Origin: Clavaria fumosa
Lineage: Eukaryota; Basidiomycota; Agaricomycetes; Agaricales; Clavariaceae
DNA length: 64,000 nt
Assembly: GCA_951802425.1 (NCBI GenBank)
Contig: OX637803.1
Span: 2,294,001-2,358,000, forward strand
Reading direction: 5' to 3'
In this document: positions 1 to 10,369 of the stretch, one piece after another
Position numbering within the stretch: the stretch's first letter is position 1
How the letters are laid out: each line of letters starts with the position of its first letter
Notes under the pieces: generated by a model
The model's input: the letters and a program-made list of their open reading frames with translations, nothing else
Database searches by the model: none
Told to the model about the DNA's origin: nothing
Position numbers and translations under genes: made by a program

Positions 1-13
1 GGTGTTGATGTTG

Positions 14-213
14 ATGCATAGGAAAAGGATGAGTGTGATCAAGCTATTGATGTAAGTTGAGACCTTGTAAGATAAAGTGACCCTTCTTGAATCCTGATGT
101 TAGTTTAACAGTTCTTGTGTCTATTGAGAGTGGACAAATTATTTGTGGTGCCAGAATTAACCTTTACTTTTGTTGTTGCTCTAATTAAATGTCAATGCTA
201 CCTAGCTAGTTCC
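14..213 (+). repeat. Diverged direct repeat, copy 1
   Basis: About 200 bp is repeated in the same orientation at 5703-5898 with scattered substitutions. Both copies share words such as GTGATCAAGCTATTGATGTA and end near CTACCTAG. It carries no coding frame. It is probably part of an older retroelement that was split or duplicated; its class is not identifiable from this window. Confidence 0.75.
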
Positions 214-590
214 AAGGTTTGTTGAGTTGAGACCAGATTTCCCTCAATCACAAGTGTGTTTGAACCATGTTTATAGCAGCAGTTACACAGTTGTAGTGAC
301 AGTAGTAGGATGAGTGTGGCTCATTATCTAAGCACTAAGAGGCACCCTTGTTGCAGTGACATCACGTGACCCACAAGACATGTGACTGATAAGCCATGTG
401 ACTAGTCATAGGATGGCCCATTTGTGTGATGGCACATCAATGTGGGATGCCATCACCATGTTTTTTCCTGACAGCTGTCACCTTGGCTTCAAGGGTCTTC
501 ATCTCCTTTTGGCCATCCCCCTCTATTCCCCTCTATTACCATGCTCACCTGCCACTCAGAAATTTACCCTAAAGGGGAAGATAGGGCTAA

Positions 591-851
591 AGCAGCATAG
601 AAACCAATCCAAGAATCAAATATGATATTGATGGAGGTGAAGTTTATCTCAATCTTAAAGGGATTGTTTATCTTGGAAGCTTTCATTTCACATCTAGATT
701 GATTGAGAGTGATGGAACAATTTGGTACCATGATGGAAGGACAACTGCAGCACTATGTGAACCAGATGGAAATGTTGGATTGATGTCAAATGGGCAGCTG
801 AGGTCTTGTGGAGGAAGAGCACTGGTTATGGCAGTGTATGCACAGGATTGA
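591..851 (+). pseudogene. 86-codon remnant with 'WYHDG' motif
   Basis: An open frame runs from after the stop at 588 to a TGA at 849-851. It has no obvious start and reads through motifs GGEVYLNLKGIVYLG, HFTSRLI and GTIWYHDGRTT. I recognise the pattern (a GI-Y-x-G block, HFT, then W-Y/F-H-D-G) from uncharacterised proteins scattered in basidiomycete genomes. It vaguely resembles the C-terminal His box of ubiquitin-specific peptidases, but that link is only an impression. It lies inside retroelement debris, so it is probably a captured or decayed fragment. Function unknown. Confidence 0.4.
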
Positions 852-1140
852 GTTAGAATTTTTGGGAAGATACATTGTTCTGATGGTTTCTGAAGGCCTC
901 TAAAATATGCAATTATCAAAAGAAAGAAAATGAAATGAAAAAGGAAATGTACAAAAGGACTTGTTCATGCCACACTTGTGATGGCCCACTCCCCCCAAGT
1001 TTAACCCTAGACAGGTCCTCACAGCAGTCACAATGGACTTGGTGGCAACACACCACCAAATCCAGAGTGCACTTGCCCATGACCCTTATGCCCAAGAACA
1101 CCTCCAATGACTCAAAAATAACACAGGAGTTAGTTCTGAC

Positions 1141-1740
1141 AATGAGCCCTTTTCACTCTCAGATGACAAACTCCTACTCCGCAACAAGCGGATTCACATT
1201 CCTGACTATGACAATCTCTGGCTTGAGATCTTATGCACCTACCATGACCATAAGCTCATCGGACACCCAGGGATTCACAAAATGATTCAGCAGATCCACC
1301 GGCACTACTTCTGGCCCAAAATCTGACAATTCATTATGACCTATGTCTGCTCATGCTCTGAATGCATGTGGATGAAGAAAGTCTGACACAACCCATATGG
1401 ACTAATGAAGTCCTTACCCATTCTGCAGCACCCATGGAGTTCCATCTTGATGGACTTGATTGAGGGACTACCACTGTCTCTCAATTTCGATTCAATTTTA
1501 GTTGTTGTGGAGAGACTAATGAAATATGCAATCTTTGTAGAATGCCACAAGACAGACAGTGCCATGGAATTGGCCATGCTGTTCTTGAAGCATGTTTTCA
1601 CCAAACATGGCACACCCCATGACATAGTTTCTGATCAAGGGAGGCTATTCATTTCCAAATTCTGGTCTTCACTATCTCATCTACTTGACATTAAAGTGAA
1701 CCTCTCAACTGCCTACCAGCTGGGTTAGGACACAGGGCTA
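1141..1740 (+). pseudogene. Ty3/gypsy integrase remnant (family A)
   Basis: One frame reads an H-H-C-C zinc-binding segment (GHPGIHK..., then C-x-C-x2-C around 1350-1370) and the start of the integrase core (WSSILMDLIEGLP, HGTPHDIVSDQG, AYQLG). In-frame stops at 1327-1329 and 1384-1386 break it, and the frame is lost near 1729, just where the conserved T-D-G-Q-T-E block should follow. About 40 bp later an LTR of another family lies in inverted orientation. Sequence differs from the integrase at 3.0-3.8 kb, so it is a separate element. Non-functional. Confidence 0.75.
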
Positions 1741-1766
1741 GGGTGGACAGGTGGATCTTAGTATTA

Positions 1767-2056
1767 TATCAGACTGGGTCTCACACAACTTAGGGGTAAG
1801 GTCATGATGACAATACTAAGATAAGGGGAAAAGAGTACAAAAAAGGAAAAGCAAAGGTACTTGTAGCGAATGCTTCGGCACTTGCTGGCATTCCCATGCT
1901 TGGACCCTCGGATCACGTGATGCACCCAGGCCTCAGATCATGTGATCTTATGATTATGTAATCCCACCCCAGCCACAGGTCATGTGACCTTCCAACAACC
2001 CTCCCCAGTTTCTCCACAACTCCTCTTTGGGATGGCTTATGTAAGCAATCCTAACA
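1767..2056 (-). mobile_element. Ty3/gypsy LTR, inverted copy (family B)
   Basis: This is the reverse complement of the LTRs at 4267-4556 and 5236-5516: it begins TATCAGACTGGG and ends CCTAACA, so in its own orientation it runs TGTTAGGATT to CTGATA. It is about 290 bp. It sits directly against the truncated reverse transcriptase of a same-family element that points the other way, so it is not that element's own 5' LTR in normal order. No clear 5-bp target duplication is visible. Confidence 0.8.
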
Positions 2057-2057
2057 G

Positions 2058-4256
2058 TTTGAGAAGAGTGAGATCTTCTTCCTGGGGATGAAGATCTCCC
2101 ACAACCATCTGGAGCACAACCTGGCTAAAGGCGCAGTGATCTGTAACTGGCCCAGACCGAGGAATGTGAAGGAGGTACAGAGATTCAGCAGGATGCTGAA
2201 CTACCTCTGTCGGCACATCCCAAACCTTTCGGCCCAGGCAAAGCCACTCTTCCAGTTGACAGGGAAGGTTCTGTGGAAATGGGAGGAGGAGGAAGAAGTA
2301 GCCTTCCAAGATCTTCGCCTGGCTCTCGTATCAGCCCCAGTCTTGGCCCTGCCTCAGGACAAAGGGAGATGGAAGATAGAGATGGATGTGAGTAACCTGG
2401 CGACTGGTGGAGTGCTCTTGCAGCAGCAGATGGACAGAACTTGGAGAGTTGTGGACTATATCTCCAAGGCCCTCACTGCAGCTGAGAAGAACTACAACAT
2501 GTACGACAAGGAGTTCTTAGCTGTGATTTGGGCACTCCGCGAGTGGCAGGTGTATCTCATTGGAGCAGATGAGACAATTGAGATTTGGACAGACCATGCG
2601 AACCTCCAGTACTTCTGGAAGCCCCAGAAGTTGAAACTGAGACAGGTCTGTTGGGTTGGGGAGCCCCAGTGCTTTGACTTTGAGATAAAGTATTGCACTG
2701 GCAAGTCAAACACAAAAGCAGATGCACTCTCCTGGAGACCAGACTATGGAGAGATGGTGGAGGAGGATGCACCAGTGCAGGTTTTCCCGGAAACGGAAAT
2801 CTGTGTGTCATTCCTGTCAGAAATGGAGATGCTACTCCAGAAAAATAGTGTGGTACATACACAGAGGCCAGGGGAGCTTGATGACAAGTGGACACGGGAT
2901 CACACTGGACTCTGGTGAAAGAGGGAAATCACTTGGGTTCCCCTGGGAGCTCGCAAGGCTGTCCTTGAGTTTGAGCATGACCTCCCTGCTGCAGGACACC
3001 CTGGCCCTCGGAAGTTGAGAGCTGTGCTGGTGAAGTCCTATTGGTGGCTGGACATGGTGAAAGATGTGGATTGGTATGCCCAGGGGTGTGAGACATGCCA
3101 GCAGACGAAGCCTGACTGTACCAAGCGTGCTGCCCCACTGCACCCCCACCCTGTTCCCAATGGTCCCTGGTCAGTGATCTCATGGGACATAGTTGGTCCC
3201 CTCCCCCTCTCCCATGGACATAATGCCATCCTTGTCATTGTTGACAAGTTCACAAAATGGACACTGCTTGAAGGGATTGGGCTTGACCTCATGGGACTTG
3301 GAGCAGCGTGCCTCCTCCAGGATTGAGTATTCTGTGACCATGGAGTCCCCCATAAGGTCATGAGTCACCGGGGGTCCCAGTTTGTGTCTTGGTTCATGAA
3401 GGAGTTCTACTCCATGATCCAAGTAAAGGCAAACCCAAGTACAGCCTTCCACCCACAGACTGATGGGCAGATGGAGCAGGCAAATCAGGAGATGGAAATC
3501 TATCTCTGGGCTTATGTGAACCACCTCCAGGACAACTGGGCTGAGTGGTTGTCCACCACCAAATTTGCCCTTAACAACTGTGAGCACTCAGCAACCAGAC
3601 AGACACCATTCTTCCTTGAGTACAGGCAGCACCCATGGAATGGGGGACTCCGCCCACCCTCAGAGGTAAACCCAGCAGCAGATGAGTGGATGGCTAAGCT
3701 CATGGAGTCCCAAAGAGCAGCCAAGGAGGTGATGGAGAAAGCAGTGGCAGTGATGAAGAAGAGTTATGATGTTGGAAAGCATCTGAGCCATGAGTACTCT
3801 ACAGGAGACCTGGTTTGGCTGGATACCTGGAACCTGAAAATGGACTGGCCCTCCAAGAAGCTTGACCATAAGCAAGCAGGACCCTTCACAATTGAGGAGA
3901 AGGTGGGACCAGCAGGGTATTGGCTCAGACTCCCCCAGGCATGGTGCATCCATTGGGTCTTCAACAAGTTGCTGTTGATGCCATACCATCCCCCTTCCTT
4001 CCCTTCTCAGAACCTGCCTCCCCCTCCACCCCCTACAATTGACGATGACCACCTGGAATATGATGTGGAGGCAATCCTTGATGTCAAGAAGGTGGGCATG
4101 GGATGAAGTACTTGGTGAAGTGGTTGGGATACCCAGTGGAGGAAAACACTTGGGAGCCCTGTAGGAACCTCACTAATGTAATGTTGCTTCTCTGGGATTT
4201 CTTCCTCTCCTACCCTGACAAGGCCAAGCTAGCTGGTCAGGACACCCAGCCTTAAG
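2058..4256 (+). pseudogene. Ty3/gypsy chromovirus pol, 5'-truncated (family B)
   Basis: The segment starts within reverse transcriptase (FFLGMKISHN, then thumb and connection), continues through RNase H (SKALTAAEKNYNMYDKEFLA, TDHANLQYF), the integrase zinc finger (H-H-C-C, CETCQQTK), the core (WDIVGPLPL, ...STAFHPQTDGQME) and the GPF/Y-like tail. It ends with a chromodomain (KYLVKWLGYPVEENTWEPC). Order and chromodomain mark a chromovirus. Stops or frame changes near 2918, 3326 and 4106 break the frame. A polypurine run (AAGAGGGGGGTGA) leads directly into the LTR at 4267. Gag, protease and most of the reverse transcriptase are missing. Confidence 0.88.
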
Positions 4257-4266
4257 AGGGGGGTGA

Positions 4267-4556
4267 TGTTAGGATTACTTACATAAGCCATCCCAAAGAG
4301 GAGTTGTGGAGAAACTGGGGAGGCTTGTTGGAAGGTCACATGACCTGTGGCTGAGGTTGGATTATGTAATCACCAAAGTCACCTGACCTGCACCTTGGCA
4401 CATCACATGATCTGAGGGTCCGAGTGTGGGAATGCCAGCAAGTGCCGAAGTGTTCTGTATATATACTTTTGCTTTTCCTTTTTTGTACTCTTTTCCCCTT
4501 ATCTTAGTATTGTCATCATGACCTTACCCTTAAGTTGTGTGAGACCCAGTCTGATA
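4267..4556 (+). mobile_element. Ty3/gypsy 3' LTR, copy 1 (family B)
   Basis: It begins TGTTAGGATT straight after the polypurine tract of the element at 2058-4256 and ends CCCAGTCTGATA. It contains a TATATATA promoter-like run near 4459 and is about 290 bp. It is the genuine 3' LTR of that truncated element. No matching 5' LTR in direct orientation is present upstream. Confidence 0.85.
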
Positions 4557-4908
4557 CTTTGACACTATTCCATTTTAACTACTTCCTTACTATATAATCT
4601 TCAAAGCTGTAGTAGATACTGCAGCATATGACATAAACTCAATTACCCACTTACATGCAAGGATTGCTGTTGAGAGCCACCTTAGGTACTTGACTGGGCA
4701 TCACATAGTGGCCACCCTCTCATGCAGTCTCTGGGTCAAAACCTCCCCTTGTGTTGTCCCACTGTCTCACACCCACTGTCTCCCACCCACTCCTGCTGTG
4801 CCTGCACCCCTTCCCAATGACACAGCCTGCATGCAGAATTCCCGCCCACCATCAGAATTGCTGCTATGCCCCTCCTCACTATTGTTTATACCTGTATTTA
4901 GGTGGAAT
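4557..4908. other. Non-coding spacer between two gypsy fragments
   Basis: About 350 bp with no family-like frame. It is C/T-rich with several CACCC and CTCCC words and joins the end of LTR copy 1 to the second chromovirus fragment. Nothing else is recognisable here. Confidence 0.6.
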
Positions 4909-5224
4909 TGACCTACTCTTGACAGTTTTCAACAAGGTGCTGCTCACCTTGTATGCTGCTCCCTCTTTCCCTTCTCAGAACTTGCCTCTGCCCCTGCCTC
5001 TCATGATTGATGATGACCACTTGGAGTATGATGTTGAGGAAATTCTTGATGTCAAAAAGGTTGGATGTGGGGTGAAGTATTTGGTGAAGTGGTTGGGATG
5101 CCCAGTGGAGGAGAACACCTGGGAACCTTGTCAGAACCTCACTAATGTGACACTGTTGCTCTGGGACTTCTTCCAGCAACACTCTGAGAGAGTGAAGCTG
5201 GCAGGTCAAGATGCCCAGCCTTAA
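4909..5224 (+). pseudogene. Second Ty3/gypsy C-terminal fragment with chromodomain
   Basis: A frame reads VFNKVLLTLYAAPSFPSQN, then the acidic linker and an unbroken chromodomain (GVKYLVKWLGCPVEENTWEP), ending at a TAA just before another polypurine tract. It parallels residues encoded at about 3955-4256 but is not identical and, unlike that copy, has no frameshift in the chromodomain. It is therefore a second, more severely truncated insertion of the same family rather than a direct duplication. Confidence 0.85.
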
Positions 5225-5235
5225 GAGGGGGGTGA

Positions 5236-5516
5236 TGTTAGGATTGCTTACATAAGCCATCCCAAAGAGGAGTTGTGGAGAAACTGGGGAGGCTTGTTGG
5301 AAGGTCACATGACCTGTGGCTGAGGGTCAAATTACATAATCCCCAAATTCACCTGACCAGTGCCTTTGTGACCTGAGAGTCCAAGTGTGGGAATGCTGGC
5401 AAGTGCCAAAGCATTCAGTATATATACTTTTGCTTTTCCTTTTTTGTAATCTTTTCCCCTTATCTTAGTATTGTTGTCATGACCTTACCTTTAAGTTGTG
5501 TGAGACCCAGTCTGAT
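5236..5516 (+). mobile_element. Ty3/gypsy 3' LTR, copy 2 (family B)
   Basis: It begins TGTTAGGATT after the polypurine tract and ends CAGTCTGATA, about 281 bp. It differs from copy 1 by small deletions and substitutions in the middle, which shows that the two LTRs diverged independently. It is the 3' LTR of the fragment at 4909-5224. Confidence 0.85.
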
Positions 5517-5702
5517 AAATGGAGTATGGACTCCAGGGGAAGTTTCACTACTCCTTGTTTTATTTATGTTTCATATTATCATTACTATAGCTACCACAGG
5601 CTGGTATAAGCCTTAGTATAGTTGTCCACACTCCTTAGCTTCATCCAGAACTAAGGATCTTACTCTATTCAGACTAATATCTACTCTATTGCTGCTAATA
5701 GT

Positions 5703-5898
5703 TGCATAAGAAAAGGACAAGTGTGATCAAGCTATTGATGTAGGTTGAAACCTTGTAAGATAAAGTGAACCTTCCCAAATCCTGATGTTAGTTTGACAGT
5801 TCTTGTGTCTATTGGGAGTGGACAAATTATCTGTGGTGCCAGAATAACCTTTACTTTTGTTGTTGCTCCAATTACAGTAAATGTCAATACTACCTAGG
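5703..5898 (+). repeat. Diverged direct repeat, copy 2
   Basis: Same-orientation counterpart of 14-213. It ends in CTACCTAGG, and those last five bases are the target duplication of the solo LTR that follows. The repeat was therefore present before that LTR inserted. Confidence 0.75.
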
Positions 5899-7306
5899 TG
5901 TTAGGGCCTGTCCTGTCTCATAAGTAATACTGAAGGTTGACTTGTTGGTGACCAGTTCTAGAAACTCACTAAGACCAATCAACTGTTGAGCACAGTTGAT
6001 AATGCTTGGTCCTGGAAGGTCGCAAGGATGTCTAAGAGGATGTGAGAATGAAGAGAAACAAGTAGAGGGGAGGGAGACATCGCTGAGAAGGTCGCAAAGT
6101 CAGTAGATGAAGTATAAAGAGGGAAAAGGACAAGTTGAGAGAAATAGATAATGCTGAGAGGGTTGCGAAGTCGACTGACAAAGTGTGAAGGAAGAAATAG
6201 ACGAGGAGAGAGAAATAGACGATGTTGAGAGAGTTGCGGGTGGTCGCAACAATGTCGAGAAGTGTATCAGTGAATGCAATGACTGTGCCAACCGACGAGA
6301 GAACCTGTGGGGTTCGAAGGAATCAGTATCAAGATGAATAGGAGAGAATACTTAAGCGTGCAAGTTTATATGAGTGCAGAGGGCAAGTTAGAATAGAGTA
6401 GAAGTGTCTTGACGATCTTGAGGTCACCAAGAGAGACAAGACCTATCAATTGCGATGGTTCCAAGCTCAAAGGGTGTCGTGGCCTCAAGCTTAAACCAAA
6501 GTGCATCAATATCAAGTCTGGAGTACCGTAAGTACATGCAAGGCTTTATATATGTACGTACAGAGAGTATAACGGAAAAGGAAAAGTACAGAGGTCGCCA
6601 AGCGACAGAACTATAGTAGTACAGGGTATAGCTGGTCATAAAGTGACCATGTGTATATTCTACTAAGGTCGCGAGGGGTAAGGGAAACATAAGTAAGGTT
6701 GCAAACCTGACCAGTCATGGGTCACAACTTAGTTAAATAATCATATGAGTAACTATAACTACAAAGGGGTGCTTTGGTCATAGTTAGCGTAGTTATAGTT
6801 GACTGAGGAGAAGAAGGGAAGCATAATTTGAAGTAGTGCTCAGCTGGCCCTTGACAGTGTGTTTCATTGTTAAGGTCGCAAGGTCCATGTGTGCGATCAT
6901 GTGGATGGTGGTAGTGATGCAGGTGATGCTTGGGTGGGAAGTCATGTGGATAATGCTGGTAATGGTCATAATGCTGGTAATGTATTAGTGCTAGTAGCGG
7001 TAGCGCCAGAGGTGCTGCGCAGCAAGTCACATGTCGGCCGAAGAAGATGCACAACAGCATATCGTGTGTCGAGGTGGTGGGTCCGGGCAGAGCATACGCA
7101 TGGGTAAGGTGGAGAGAGATGTCATGTGTATGGCATGGTGGTCGCGAGTGTCGTGTGAATACGGGGGAGGTTGGGGAGGTTTCCAGAAGGGGAAGGCGGG
7201 TTTCAGAAGTGTGTAGGGTGGTCCGCGAGGTGGTGAGGAGGTATCGGGAGGTCTGTATGCAATGATAGAGTCAAATTGGATAGGTAAAAATGGATGGGTC
7301 CTGACA
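5899..7306. mobile_element. Solo LTR, about 1.4 kb, with CTAGG target duplication
   Basis: The block starts TGTTAGGGCC and ends TCCTGACA, giving short imperfect inverted ends of TG...CA type. It is flanked by the same five bases, CTAGG, at 5894-5898 and 7307-7311. The interior has no coding frame but repeats the word GGTCGCAAG or close variants at least six times. These are the marks of a solo LTR left by recombination between the two LTRs of a large retrotransposon. The family cannot be told from the LTR alone. Confidence 0.7.
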
Positions 7307-7404
7307 CTAGGATCTGGACCAACAGACACTATGCTGATATCTACTGCTAGGGGTTCATTTTCCTGGTGTGGTGATGAGACTGAATATGAGTTATGAGCTA
7401 TGAC

Positions 7405-7695
7405 TAGTGCAGTCAATGTTCAGTTCTGAACTGAGAGCTGAACCTGAACTTAGGTTCAGTTCAGGAAAGTTCAGGTTCAAGTTCAGCAAAAGGATGAACT
7501 GAACCTAACTTTAGGCTCAAGAGAAGCAAATATTCCAAACTTTTACCATATAAGGCAAGAGTTCAGGTTCTGAACACAGAACTGGACTGAACTTGAGTTC
7601 AAAGTTCTCTTTTTTGCTGAACTGAACCAGAAGTTCAGTTCAGAGTTCATGAAAAATGAGTGTGAACTGAACTGAACTGGACCTCATCCACACTA
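7405..7695. mobile_element. 291-bp hAT-like element packed with GTTCAG/CTGAAC words
   Basis: The element starts TAGTG and ends CACTA, and is flanked by an 8-bp direct duplication GCTATGAC at 7397-7404 and 7696-7703. An 8-bp duplication is the hAT signature. The inside is almost entirely short overlapping, partly self-complementary words (TTCAGTTC, GAACTGAAC). It has no coding capacity, so it is non-autonomous. It lies about 220 bp upstream of the MET8 start and so could affect that promoter. Confidence 0.65.
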
Positions 7696-7914
7696 GCTAT
7701 GACAGTATGTGCATTTGTGTGCTACCACTCAAATCTTGACTTGCAAAATTTGGTCTCAATTGTGCAGGTGCCAGATTCAAATTTTGTGCAAATATTGCCA
7801 CATGTGGAATTGTTGCCAGATGCAGATTCACCTTTTTCCTGATGACTTCCTCTAAGCCTGTCTCAGCCATCTAGGCTTGTCAGACATCCTCTCAACAAAC
7901 AAACACAGAAATTC

Positions 7915-8772
7915 ATGTCTATCCCACCTGGAGGGGGTTCACTCCTCATTGCCTGGCAACTCAAAGACAAACGGGTCCTCATCGTGGGCGGTGGCGAAGT
8001 CGCTTCTGGACGCATCGCCTCCGTGCTCGCCGCGGACGCGTTAGTCACCGTTCTCTGCCCACATTCGGGCCTGCACCCAGCTACTCAACGCCTTCTCACC
8101 GATGCCGCAGCGGCCGCTATCTCCTCTCCCTCCTCTGAACCACGTGTCGTGCACCATGACCGCACCTTCGCCGGGCCGGACGACCTTGTCGACGTCGACA
8201 TGGTCCTCACCGCCATCGACGACGTCGCGGCCTCCCGCGAAATTTGTGCCCTCTGCCGGGCGCGGCGCATCCCCGTAAACGCGGCGGACCTCCCCTCATC
8301 GTGCGACTTCTTCTTCGGCTCGCAGATCCGCGACGGGCCGCTGCAGATCATGATCTCCACCAATGGACACGGCCCCAAGCTCGCCAACATCCTACGCAGA
8401 CATGTGGAGGCGTGTCTCCCGCGGTGTGCCGGCCGCGCGGTCGAGAGGGTCGGCGAGCTTCGCGCGCGTCTCAAGGAACGCGCCCCTGGCGTAGGTGGAC
8501 CCGTCTCGAAGCGCCGTATGGGGTGGATGACCCAGGTCTGTACCGCGTGGAAGATGCAAGATTTGGCTCTCTTGGACGAGAAGATGATCGAGCAGCTGCT
8601 CGACTCTGGTTGGGAGCGCGACAGGGTACCCACCATCGACGAACTCCGAGGGACACGACGACTTCTTCGAACCCATTTCTCTTTTTCCTCGTTGTCTTTC
8701 CTGACAACTTTCGCTTTCGTTGCCGGCGCAGGCTGCGTGTTGGCGCTGGCAGCAATTCGCCCGCGTCCGTGA
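7915..8772 (+). CDS. MET8: Met8-type siroheme synthase (precorrin-2 dehydrogenase / sirohydrochlorin ferrochelatase)
   Basis: Intronless, 285 aa. Met8 oxidises precorrin-2 with NAD and inserts iron to make siroheme, the cofactor of sulfite and nitrite reductases. Visible: the Rossmann glycine loop GGGEVA at residues 25-30; the segment NAADLPSSCDFFFGS at 122-136, which in this family carries the conserved aspartate needed for both activities; and STNGHGPKLANILRR at about 148-162, the dimer and sensor-like region. Unlike the soluble yeast enzyme as I know it, the last ~35 residues hold a strongly hydrophobic stretch (about 257-281), which predicts a tail anchor. The start is the first ATG before the Rossmann strand. 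A 280-codon antisense frame is a shadow of its GC-rich codons. Confidence 0.92.
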   Translation: MSIPPGGGSLLIAWQLKDKRVLIVGGGEVASGRIASVLAADALVTVLCPHSGLHPATQRLLTDAAAAAISSPSSEPRVVHHDRTFAGPDDLVDVDMVLTAIDDVAASREICALCRARRIPVNAADLPSSCDFFFGSQIRDGPLQIMISTNGHGPKLANILRRHVEACLPRCAGRAVERVGELRARLKERAPGVGGPVSKRRMGWMTQVCTAWKMQDLALLDEKMIEQLLDSGWERDRVPTIDELRGTRRLLRTHFSFSSLSFLTTFAFVAGAGCVLALAAIRPRP

Positions 8773-9278
8773 CTCATGGACACGGACTGCGAGGCGCCTC
8801 TTCTAATCAATGAACTTACGGCTACCGGATGTTCCAATGTAAAGTGCATCGACTTCATGCTCCCCATTTCTCTTTCTTTCAAATGTTCTTTGTTTGGACT
8901 GCGACGGGTTCTTCGTACTGATTCCAACTCAACAATGCACCAAGAACTGCAGATAAAATCGGCCCATGAGCAGTGATCGTGCTTGCGAAGCCAAGGCGTT
9001 GTGGAAAACGGGACTGGGTCAGCAAACAGCGGGCTGAGAATTCATCATGTACTGTAGTTGTAGAACAGCTGACTGCGAAACGGAGAAAGACTGAGCTCTC
9101 CAACACCCACCCCTGGTTGCCGCTGAGTACTGTTCTTAACACAGCCATAGCATAGCCATTTTATTTGCGTCTATGTGGGAGTGTTTGCGTTTGAATTCGC
9201 TGTGCCATGTTTAAAAATGACGGGGGACATGATGTCAGGGGAGCGATACCCACTTCTTCACCAGCTTCACCACTGACG

Positions 9279-10369
9279 ATGAGCAAAAAACTCGCTGGAA
9301 AAGCGGGCAAGAAACTCTTCGAAAAGCACCTTGAAAAATACACACCCGCCGATCCGCTTTACGAGTTCTATACGGACTCGCAGGGTAAGAAACGTCGACG
9401 GGAGGTGCGGGGTTGTCTTATCGTTTGTGTTTCATAGCGAGTTAACCGCAGATGGGGCATAGCGGGATTTGCCGCCGGGCCTCTCACAGCGCGATGCCAA
9501 GATCCTGAAACAGGTGAAGAAACGCGCGCACCATCTCGACAAAGGCTTCAGGATTTTAGGGTTTCGATTCGGTTGGACCTTCATCATCGGTGCGTGTCAT
9601 ACTACTCGTGGAGACTATCCTCGCCTTAGACATTAGCGCACCAGGGATCATCCCAGGTGCAGGTGGCGTCGCGGACGCCGTCCTCAACCACGTGCTAATC
9701 ATCCGGAAATGTCGCCAAGCGGAGATGCCCTCTTGGCTTGAAAACCGCATGCTCCTGAACAATGCCTTCTCTGCTATCGCAGGTCTGATCCCTTTGTTAG
9801 GTGGGTAACGCCTCCCTTTTTCCCCTTTTTGCGGCCTCTGGTGGCGCGTTGCTTCGTTGCTTCCGTTGACCTGCACTCCCACGGCAGGTGATGTCATAGT
9901 CGCGGCATTCAAGGCCAATTCGCGCAACGCTGCGCTGCTCGAGGAGTTCCTGCGCGTCCGCGGGGATGAATATCTCAAGCTCCGAGCCGAGGGCAAGGAC
10001 GTCGCACCTGTGGCGCAGGGAAAAGGCAAGGCCAAGGCCAAGGTGCGGCAGCTTCTGCACAAAGGAGACACCATACCCCCGAGCGACGTGCAGCAGGTGA
10101 AACCTGGTGCCGGACTCAAAGCAGACGAGGTCGTCCCTGTCCCCAAGCTGGCTCCCTCTCCTGATGCAGCCGCCAGCACGTCGGCCCGCGGATCGCCGTC
10201 CAGAAACACGACCAAGAAGCTAAGCATCTTGAACGGGTGGAGGCGTAAGGGTGGGGGTACACCAAATGGAGAGGCGTCTGCGGCCCGCCGTGACAGCAAG
10301 TTCATTGAGAACTTTGACAATGAGAACGATAATCCAGGACAGAGTGCTGTGGCATCTGGGTCGAAGTGA
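9279..10369 (+). CDS. DUF4112 family protein
   Basis: Four exons: 9279-9404, 9463-9589, 9645-9800, 9888-10369; 296 aa. The domain spans about residues 55-150 and shows the family pattern: RAHHLDKGFRILGFRFGWTF, then GIIPGAGGVADA, a hydrophobic segment, MLLNNAFSAIAGLIPLLG and DVIVAAFKANSRNAALLEE. The two glycine/proline-rich hairpin-like segments suggest membrane association. DUF4112 proteins are widespread in bacteria and fungi and have no established function. The C-terminal half is basic and disordered (KGKAKAKVR and Ser/Pro-rich). The start at 9279 gives the usual MSKKLAGKAGKK-like basic N-terminus; an in-frame ATG at 9207 is possible. Intron 1 uses the unusual donor GTGCGG but is the only option that keeps the frame. 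Confidence 0.88.

Noticed and set aside
8085..8927. 280-codon minus-strand frame over MET8
   Set aside because: Antisense shadow of a GC-rich coding sequence; Arg/Ser-rich and without family resemblance.
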